From the NCBI GenBank assembly GCA_005798925.1, contig SYID01000223.1, forward strand, positions 1-9,621: a stretch of DNA of 9,621 nt. Direction: 5' to 3'. Positions 1 through 5,015 of the stretch are shown here, piece after piece; the first letter of the stretch is position 1, and each line of letters starts with the position of its first letter. The position numbers were made by a program, and so were the translations under genes. The notes below the pieces were generated by a model. The model was not told where the DNA came from. It ran no database searches and saw nothing but the letters and a program-made list of their open reading frames with translations. Origin of the DNA: Verrucomicrobiota bacterium (lineage in GTDB: Bacteria > Verrucomicrobiota > Verrucomicrobiia > Opitutales > UBA953).

Positions 1-99
1 GACGCCTTCGTAGCCCATGGCTTTGACCTTGGGGAGCAGGTCGGCGATCTTGAGGTCGGCCCACTGGCCGGTGAAGAGGGTGACAGGGCGCTGTGACAT
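1..99 (-). CDS. Sugar phosphate isomerase/epimerase, TIM-barrel family (N-terminus only, cut by window edge)
   Basis: The minus strand opens with ATG at 99 and stays open to the left edge, giving 33 residues that start MSQRPVTLFTGQWADL and end KAMGYEGV. This is the usual beginning of xylose-isomerase-like TIM-barrel proteins (AP endonuclease family 2 / IolE-like sugar phosphate isomerases and epimerases): a first beta-strand, an FTGQWADL turn, then a helix leading to a GY-D/E-G strand. The start is 76 bp beyond the xylB stop on the same strand, so it is probably the third gene of the xylose operon and acts on a sugar or sugar phosphate in the cytoplasm. A 6-bp hairpin stands 7 nt before the start and no clear Shine-Dalgarno is visible. 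The family call rests on 33 residues only; the substrate cannot be told. Confidence 0.7.
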   Translation of the reverse strand, partial: MSQRPVTLFTGQWADLKIADLLPKVKAMGYEGV

Positions 100-105
100 G
101 GTGAG

Positions 106-122
106 TAGGGGTGAGTCCCCTA
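106..122 (-). other. Small hairpin just upstream of the epimerase start
   Basis: TAGGGG (106-111 on the plus strand), a TGAGT loop and CCCCTA (117-122) form a 6-bp perfect stem. It lies 7 nt before the ATG at 99, where a ribosome-binding site would sit. A direct repeat GTGAGT (101-106 and 111-116) overlaps it. It may hold back translation of the third operon gene or mark processing of the xylAB transcript. That role is inference, and the stem is short enough to be chance. Confidence 0.3.
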
Positions 123-175
123 TGTCAGCCAATCACCCCGCAGGGTTCAAGTGGGCAATGCTCACAGGCCCCGAT

Positions 176-1711
176 TTATGCCTTTCGCGACAGCGATTGG
201 CCCAGTTCGGCCTCGAGCTTGTCGTAGGCCGCCCGGAGGGCCGGGTTCGGCTGGACGACACCCGGGGCGGGGGCGCAGAAAACAGGCTCCAAATCGGCCA
301 TCTTGACCCCGCAAGCCCCCTCGGCGGCGCGGAGCGCGGCGCCTAAGGCGGCGGAATCGGAGACGGCCAGACGAAGGACCGGGGCGCCGAAGACGTCGGC
401 GAAGATCTTGGCGACAGAAGGATTCTCGGAGGCGCCTCCGGTGAGGAGGAGTTGCGTGGTCGGGGTGCCGACCCAGCGGCTATGGTAACGGAGGCTGAGA
501 GCCTGGCCTTCGACGGCGGCGCGCGGCAAGGCGGCCTTCGTCGCAGGAACGCCGAGGGCGATGCGGCCGGCCGGACGACGCGGGGTGATCTCGGGCTCCT
601 CCATCGGAAGCACGGCAGAGACGGCGGCGGGCGCGGCGTCGACGGCGGCAGAGAAGGCCGGCCAGTCGGCATGGCCGCATTCGCGACGGATGGCCTCACG
701 AGCGAGCGAGCCGTTGCGGACGCAGACGAGGCTCATGCTGCCGCCCATCGGATTGCCGAAGGCGTGGCCGAGGCCGGCGGAGTCGGTGCGGATGCCCTCG
801 ATCGCGGCGAAGAGCGTGTCGCTCGTACCGAGGCTGATGACGACTTTGCCGGGCTTCGAGGCGCCCATGCCGACGAGGCTGGAAGGATTGTCGCCAGTGC
901 CGATGACGACCCGGCACTTCGGCGAGAAGCCGTGGCGGGCGACGAAATAAGCCGAGATGCCGCCGGCCACGGTCGAACCGGGGCGGACGGGCGGCAGCTT
1001 CGCGGCGAGATCGGGTGCGGTCGCGGCAAGCGCGGCGGGAGCCCAGTCGCCTTTACGGATATCCATCAGGTTCATGCCCGCGCCGTCTCCGGTGTCGATC
1101 GCGGCATCCTTGCCGGCGAGCACCGAAGCGAAGAACGAAGAAACGAGATGGACGCGCTTGGTCTTGGCCCAGGCGGCAGGGTCGAGCTTGGCGAAGCGAC
1201 GGATCTGCGGACCCGTGAAGCGCATGGTGGCGACGGAACCCGTGAGGTCGCAGACGGCTTGGTCGCCACCGAGGGCGGCGGCGATTTCGGCGCATTCGGC
1301 GCCGGTGGACGAATCCATCCAGATCGGCGAGGAGCGACGGGAGAGGACCGGACCGATCTTGGCGGACAGCGGCGTGGCGCGATCGCCGTCGGCGAGCGCG
1401 GCCTCATAGCCGGCGGCGAGGTAGACGCTGCCGTGCTGCTGGCCGGACACGGAGACCGCGTCGACCTGGGAGAGATCGGTCAGTTTGGCGAGGCGGTCTA
1501 GCGCGAGCTCGAGGCCGTCGAGCCAGAGGAGCGGGTCGGCGTGCACTTCGCCGCCCTGCCCTCCGCGGAGGAATCCTTCCGGATGTCCGCGGTCGGGGAA
1601 GTCGGCGCCGAACGCCGCGCGGGCGCGGGCGACCGTCGTGCCTTTCACCGTGTCCAGCACGAGCGCCGTCGCGCTCTGCGTGGACAGGTCCAGACCCAGG
1701 ACGATCGCCAT
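176..1711 (-). CDS. xylB: Xylulokinase, FGGY family, eukaryote-like subfamily
   Basis: Phosphorylates D-xylulose with ATP to D-xylulose 5-phosphate in the cytoplasm, the second step of xylose use. The 511-residue product shows the FGGY kinase plan: an N-terminal ATPase-fold signature GLDLSTQ (6-12), SGQQHG (89-94), WMDSST (131-136), RFTGPQI (164-170), the catalytic aspartate in GTGDNPSSL (D274), a phosphate-binding SLGTSDT (293-299) and the C-terminal LLTGGASEN (422-430). QQHGSVY, WMDSST, TGDNP and RNGSL match the human XYLB type rather than the E. coli type (GQMHG, WNDGR, GGDNA). At 511 residues it is also longer than E. coli XylB (about 484). The ATG at 1711 lies 4 bp after the xylA stop, with GAGG overlapping the end of xylA, which suggests translational coupling. 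Other FGGY substrates are possible in principle, but the xylA partner makes xylulose the clear choice. Confidence 0.95.
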   Translation of the reverse strand: MAIVLGLDLSTQSATALVLDTVKGTTVARARAAFGADFPDRGHPEGFLRGGQGGEVHADPLLWLDGLELALDRLAKLTDLSQVDAVSVSGQQHGSVYLAAGYEAALADGDRATPLSAKIGPVLSRRSSPIWMDSSTGAECAEIAAALGGDQAVCDLTGSVATMRFTGPQIRRFAKLDPAAWAKTKRVHLVSSFFASVLAGKDAAIDTGDGAGMNLMDIRKGDWAPAALAATAPDLAAKLPPVRPGSTVAGGISAYFVARHGFSPKCRVVIGTGDNPSSLVGMGASKPGKVVISLGTSDTLFAAIEGIRTDSAGLGHAFGNPMGGSMSLVCVRNGSLAREAIRRECGHADWPAFSAAVDAAPAAVSAVLPMEEPEITPRRPAGRIALGVPATKAALPRAAVEGQALSLRYHSRWVGTPTTQLLLTGGASENPSVAKIFADVFGAPVLRLAVSDSAALGAALRAAEGACGVKMADLEPVFCAPAPGVVQPNPALRAAYDKLEAELGQSLSRKA

Positions 1712-1715
1712 GGCC

Positions 1716-3026
1716 TCAGCGGACGTACTCGTTGATCAGGTTCTCGAGCATCTCCTGGCGGCCGGACGCGAGCGTCGGCGCCTTGATGCCCTGGGCGTAG
1801 GCGTCGAGCTGGGCGAGGGTGACCTTGCCGGACTCGACCTTCTTGCCGATGCCGCTGTCCCACGAGGCGTAGCGCTTGGCGACGAACTGGTCCATCTTGC
1901 CGTCCTTGATGATGGCGTGGGCGATCTTGAGGCCGCGGGCGAAGGCGTCCATGCCGCCGATGTGGGCGTGGAAGAGGTCGACCGGCTCGTGCGATTCGCG
2001 ACGACGCTTGGCGTCGAAGTTGAGGCCGCCCTTGGTGAAGCCGCCCATCTTGAGGATGCGCAGCATGATGTTCGTCGTGAGGTAGAGGTCGGTCGGGAAC
2101 TGGTCGGTGTCCCAGCCGAGGAGCGTGTCGCCGCGGTTGGCGTCGACGGAACCGAGGGCGCCGGCGCCCATCGCGACCTCCATCTCATGCTCCATCGTGT
2201 GACCGGCGAGCGTGGCGTGGTTGGTCTCGAGGTTCAGCTTGAAGTGCTTCAGCAGCCCGTATTCGCGGAGGAAGTTGAGGCAGGCGGCCGAGTCGGAATC
2301 GTACTGGTGGGTCGAGGGTTCGCGCGGCTTGGGCTCGATGAGGAACTGGCCCTTGAAGCCGATCTTCTTCGCGTGGTCGACGGCGAGGTGCAGGAGCGCG
2401 GCGAGGTGGTCGAGCTCACGCTTCATGTCGGTGTTGACCAGCGTGGCGTAGCCTTCGCGGCCGCCCCAGAACACGTAACCTTCGCCGCCGAGGGCCTTGG
2501 TGGCCTCGAGCGCGTGGCGGACCTGGCTGGCGCCGTAGGCGAACACGTCGGCGTTGGGCGAGGTGCCGGCGCCCTGCGCGTAGCGCGGGTGGGAGAAGAG
2601 GCAGGCGGTGCCCCAGAGGAGCTTCTTGCCGGTGCCCTTCTGGAAGGCCTTCAGCTCCTTCGTGACGCGGGCGAGGTTCGCGTGCGTCTCGGCGAGGGTC
2701 TTGCCTTCCGGGGCGATGTCGCGGTCGTGGAAGCAGTAGAAGTCGATCTGGCACTTCTGGAGGAACTCGAAGAAGACCGGGACGCGGCGGAGGGCGTTGT
2801 CGAGGGAGTCGGAGCCGTCATCCCAGGGCATGAGGGCGGTGCCCGCGCCGAACGGGTCGGAGAGGCCGTTGCGCATCACGTGCCAGTAGGCCGCGGCGAA
2901 GCGCAGGTGATCCTTCATCTTCTTCCCGCCGATCTTCTCGTCCGGGTTGTAGTGCTTGAAGGCGAACGGATTCTTGGACTTCGGTCCTTCGAACTCGATG
3001 ACCGGGACATTAGGGAAGTGCGACAT
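1716..3026 (-). CDS. xylA: Xylose isomerase
   Basis: Interconverts D-xylose and D-xylulose, and usually also D-glucose and D-fructose, with two divalent metal ions in a TIM barrel. The 436 residues fit the long class II enzymes (E. coli 440). Visible active-site features are FHDRD (H100, D103), VFWGGREGY (185-193), EPKP (E231, K233), LETNHATLAGH (E267, H270), SVDANRGD (D295), GWDTDQFP (D306, D308) and NFDAK (D338), so metal ligands and the catalytic lysine and histidine are all kept. I chose the ATG at 3026 because MSHFPNVPVIEFEG matches the family N-terminus. The frame stays open to an ATG at 3077, but that adds 17 unrelated, Pro-rich residues. It is the first gene of the xylA-xylB-epimerase operon, divergent from panC. 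The Shine-Dalgarno is weak (a C-rich leader with CATCAG), and a dyad at 3091-3118 may be its operator. Confidence 0.97.
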   Translation of the reverse strand: MSHFPNVPVIEFEGPKSKNPFAFKHYNPDEKIGGKKMKDHLRFAAAYWHVMRNGLSDPFGAGTALMPWDDGSDSLDNALRRVPVFFEFLQKCQIDFYCFHDRDIAPEGKTLAETHANLARVTKELKAFQKGTGKKLLWGTACLFSHPRYAQGAGTSPNADVFAYGASQVRHALEATKALGGEGYVFWGGREGYATLVNTDMKRELDHLAALLHLAVDHAKKIGFKGQFLIEPKPREPSTHQYDSDSAACLNFLREYGLLKHFKLNLETNHATLAGHTMEHEMEVAMGAGALGSVDANRGDTLLGWDTDQFPTDLYLTTNIMLRILKMGGFTKGGLNFDAKRRRESHEPVDLFHAHIGGMDAFARGLKIAHAIIKDGKMDQFVAKRYASWDSGIGKKVESGKVTLAQLDAYAQGIKAPTLASGRQEMLENLINEYVR

Positions 3027-3090
3027 GTCTGATGGGAGGGAGGGCTCTGACATTGGCGGCGGCCCACCGACTGCCAAGAAAGGAATGGCT

Positions 3091-3118
3091 CCGGCCTATG
3101 AACAGAACGACAGGCCGG
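3091..3118. promoter_or_regulatory. Inverted repeat between xylA and panC, candidate operator
   Basis: CCGGCCT (3091-3097) and its exact complement AGGCCGG (3112-3118) are separated by 14 nt. Half-site centres are 21 bp apart, two helical turns, as expected for a dimeric regulator on one DNA face. It lies 65 bp upstream of the xylA start and 56 bp upstream of the panC start, within the 147-bp divergent region (3027-3173). I see no convincing sigma-70 promoter on either strand there. A role as a xylose-responsive operator is inference; in GC-rich DNA a 7-bp half-site can arise by chance. Confidence 0.35.
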
Positions 3119-3173
3119 GAGTCCGCATACAACTGCGCCTTGCGCCCTCGGCAGGGGCGGCTAGGTTGGCGGC

Positions 3174-4016
3174 ATGGAGGTCGTCCACACCATCCCTGAG
3201 CTGCGCGCCGCGGTCGCCCGGGCCCGCCAAGCCGGGAAGTCCGTCGGCTTCGTGCCGACGATGGGCTGCCTGCACGAAGGCCACCTCAGCCTCATTCGTC
3301 GGGCGAAGCAGGAGTCCGGCTACGTCGTGGTCTCGATCTTCGTCACCCCGCCCCAGTGCGGACCCAACGAGGATTTCGCGAAATACCCGCGGACCTTCGA
3401 AGACGACCGCCGGGGCTGCGAGGCCGCCGGCGCCGGACTGATCTTCGCCCCGTCCGCCCCCGACTTCTACCCCGCCGGCGCCTCGACCTGGGTGGACGTC
3501 GAAGGCGTCTCCGCCGGGCTGTGCGGCGAATTCCGCCCCGGGCATTTCCGCGGCGTGGCCACCGTGGTCGCGATGCTCTTCAACGCCGTCCAAGCGGACG
3601 TCGCGGTCTTCGGCCGCAAGGACCTGCAGCAGCTCGCGGTGATCCGGCGCATGGCGCGCGACCTGCTGTTCCCCGTCCGGATCATCGCCCACGAAACCGT
3701 CCGCGAACCCAACGGCGTCGCGATGAGCTCCCGCAACCGTTACCTCACGCCGGAACAGCTCGCGCAGGCGACCGCCATCCCGGCCGCCATGGAAGCCGCG
3801 CAGGCGCTGGCCCGCGCCGGCGTCACCGACGCCGCCCGGTTGCGGGCCGCCGCGCAGGCGGTCCTGGCCGCGCAGCCGGCGCTCAAGCCGCAGTACTGCG
3901 AGATCGTCGACCTGGAGACCATGGCGTCCGTCGCCTCGACCATCGGGAAAGGCTGCGCCATCGCGATCGCCTGCCACCTCGGCACGACACGCCTGATCGA
4001 CAACGCCGACCTCTGA
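3174..4016 (+). CDS. panC: Pantothenate synthetase (pantoate-beta-alanine ligase)
   Basis: Joins pantoate and beta-alanine using ATP through a pantoyl-adenylate, the last step of pantothenate (vitamin B5, coenzyme A precursor) synthesis. The 280 residues match the family in length. The nucleotidyltransferase HIGH-like motif is PTMGCLHEGHLSL (28-40, with H34 and H37). Other family blocks are RPGHFRGVATVV (121-132), FGRKDLQQLAVIRRM (146-160, with K149, D150 and Q153), REPNGVAMSSRNRYL (177-191, the KMSKS-like region) and the C-terminal GTTRLIDN (270-277). Oddly, the usually near-invariant FVNP-x-QFGPNED reads FVTPPQCGPNED (56-67): the Asn and Phe are replaced while Gln61 is kept. The Shine-Dalgarno is poor (AGG about 12 nt before ATG). 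It is monocistronic, divergent from xylA and convergent with the permease; panB and panD are not in view. Confidence 0.95.
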   Translation: MEVVHTIPELRAAVARARQAGKSVGFVPTMGCLHEGHLSLIRRAKQESGYVVVSIFVTPPQCGPNEDFAKYPRTFEDDRRGCEAAGAGLIFAPSAPDFYPAGASTWVDVEGVSAGLCGEFRPGHFRGVATVVAMLFNAVQADVAVFGRKDLQQLAVIRRMARDLLFPVRIIAHETVREPNGVAMSSRNRYLTPEQLAQATAIPAAMEAAQALARAGVTDAARLRAAAQAVLAAQPALKPQYCEIVDLETMASVASTIGKGCAIAIACHLGTTRLIDNADL

Positions 4017-4019
4017 TCA
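4014..4019. other. Shared palindromic stop TGATCA of two convergent genes
   Basis: panC ends with TGA at 4014-4016 and the opposing permease ends with TGA read from 4019 to 4017, so the six bases TGATCA hold both stop codons with no base between. There is therefore no intergenic terminator. The 3' ends of the two mRNAs must either overlap as antisense RNA or end inside the opposite gene. Confidence 0.9.
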
Positions 4020-4895
4020 GGCCAGGCTGAGGTAGACCGCGGCGAGCAGGATCAAGGCTCCGATGAGGCGACGCGTCATGATGGCGCCGCCCACCTGCTT
4101 CTCGGCGTTGGCGAACCAATGCCCGACGACCCAGACCAACGCCACGCTCCACAGGCCGCGCGTGTTATAAAGCACGTTGGTGACCGTGACCTCGTGGTAT
4201 TCCGCGATGCAGTAGGCGATGCCCATCGCCTGAACGGTCAGCAAGGTGCCTCCGCCGAAAGCCCAGATCACCATCGGCCTGGGCATCTCGCGCAAGGGCG
4301 CGGAAAAGAACGGGATCAAGGTGAACGAGAGGGCGCCGACGGTGGCGAACATCACCGGCGCGAAACGGCCGAAGCCGAAGTCGCGGGCCCAGAGCTGCTG
4401 CATCACGTCCGTCGCCGCGAAGGCGACCGAGGCCAGGAAGGCGAAGACCACGCTGACCAGCAGGCGCTGGCGATTGGCCCGCCACTCGCCGCCGAGCAAG
4501 GCCAAGGCCAGGGTCGTGAGGAAGGTCGCCACCCAGAGCTTCCAGCCGAGCTCCTCGCCGCCGGTGACGAAGACCAGCAGGGCCACGAAGATCACCTTCG
4601 TGCCGAGCACCGGCGTGGCGATGGAGATGTCGCCGCGGCTGATCGCGATGAACGTGAAGACCTGACCGACGAAGAAAGCCGTGCCGGCCAGGATGGCGTG
4701 GAGCACGTTCGTCGTCGTGAAGGGCAGGCCTCCGTGCAGGAGCCAGGTCTGGAACAGGACGGCGCCGATGAGGTTGACGATGAACAGGACCCGCCAGGGG
4801 TGGCCGCCGTCCATGGCCCGCTTCAGGGCCATCGCGGCGAGGGTGTAGCCCACGGCCGAGCAGAGCGGAATGACGATGGAGGCAGGCGAACGCAT
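4017..4895 (-). CDS. DMT-superfamily permease, EamA-like, ten predicted membrane helices
   Basis: A 292-residue very hydrophobic inner-membrane protein of the size and layout of EamA drug/metabolite transporters. By eye the membrane segments fall near residues 5-23, 35-53, 64-85, 92-111, 118-135, 145-162, 177-198, 208-230, 241-260 and 274-291, the family's usual ten in two five-helix halves. The stretch RGDISIATPVLGTK (87-100) with GGEELGWKLW (112-121) matches the EamA signature of a polar loop, ATP/APL helix and GEEL before helix 5. The second half, with EVTVTNVLYNTRGLW (235-249), is the equivalent repeat. Solute and direction cannot be told; such proteins often export amino acids, nucleosides or other metabolites. 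I used the ATG at 4895 because it opens directly into helix 1. The frame is open to 5009, but those 38 residues are charged and unlike the family. Its stop abuts that of panC. Confidence 0.85.
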   Translation of the reverse strand: MRSPASIVIPLCSAVGYTLAAMALKRAMDGGHPWRVLFIVNLIGAVLFQTWLLHGGLPFTTTNVLHAILAGTAFFVGQVFTFIAISRGDISIATPVLGTKVIFVALLVFVTGGEELGWKLWVATFLTTLALALLGGEWRANRQRLLVSVVFAFLASVAFAATDVMQQLWARDFGFGRFAPVMFATVGALSFTLIPFFSAPLREMPRPMVIWAFGGGTLLTVQAMGIAYCIAEYHEVTVTNVLYNTRGLWSVALVWVVGHWFANAEKQVGGAIMTRRLIGALILLAAVYLSLA

Positions 4896-4948
4896 CAGGC
4901 AGGCCCGAACGAACCCCCTTCCCTTCCTGCTGGCGAGTCCGAAGCAAG

Positions 4949-4979
4949 AAAAAGGCCGCGGCCCAAGCCCGTCGGCCTT
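4949..4979 (-). terminator. Hairpin with T-run in the permease leader (terminator or attenuator-like)
   Basis: AAGGCCG (4952-4958) and CGGCCTT (4973-4979) are exact complements across a 14-nt loop. Read on the minus strand the stem ends in GGCCTTTTTC, five T residues (4949-4953), the layout of a rho-independent terminator. It lies 54 nt upstream of the permease ATG at 4895, with only the divergent nuclease gene beyond it. It could therefore attenuate the permease leader or stop antisense transcription coming out of the nuclease gene. The loop also holds GGGC/GCCC sequence that could refold the stem. Function is inferred from layout only. Confidence 0.4.
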
Positions 4980-4983
4980 GCCC

Positions 4984-4999
4984 CCCGCCGGCCGGCGGG
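4984..4999. repeat. Perfect 16-bp GC palindrome before the nuclease gene
   Basis: CCCGCCGGCCGGCGGG reads the same on both strands and sits 12 nt upstream of the ATG at 5012, where a Shine-Dalgarno would be expected and none is seen. It can be a regulator site for the divergent pair or an RNA element in the leader. All bases are G or C, so chance is higher than in balanced DNA. Confidence 0.45.
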
Positions 5000-5005
5000 T
5001 ATGGT

Positions 5006-5015
5006 CCATGCATGG
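5006..5015. repeat. 10-bp palindrome covering the start codon of the nuclease gene
   Basis: CCATGCATGG is a perfect palindrome that contains the ATG start (5012-5014). It lies 6 bp after the 16-bp palindrome. An autoregulatory binding site or a start-codon hairpin is possible, but a 10-bp palindrome alone is weak evidence. Confidence 0.3.

Noticed and set aside
151..165. Hairpin GTGGGC-AAT-GCTCAC after xylB as a terminator
   Set aside because: One wobble or mismatch in a 6-bp stem and no T-run on the minus strand; too weak to call, and an operon continuing into the next gene is more likely.
452..1501. 349-residue plus-strand open frame opposite xylB
   Set aside because: Antisense shadow of xylB, rich in Gly, Arg, Asp and Ala with no recognisable motif.
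1485..3032. 515-residue open frame on the plus strand opposite xylA
   Set aside because: It is antisense to a fully conserved xylose isomerase. The product is monotonous in Val, Glu, Gly and Leu with no domain, as expected from a GC-rich third-position mirror.
3027..3077. Longer start of xylA at 3077 or 3053
   Set aside because: Adds a Pro/Gly/Ser segment absent from the family; MSHFPNV at 3026 fits the usual xylose isomerase beginning.
3096..3977. 293-residue minus-strand open frame opposite panC
   Set aside because: Antisense to conserved PanC blocks and composed mainly of Gly, Arg, Asp and Ala without motifs.
4896..5009. Longer start of the DMT permease at 5009
   Set aside because: Adds 38 charged residues before membrane helix 1 and would run through the hairpin and the palindromes.
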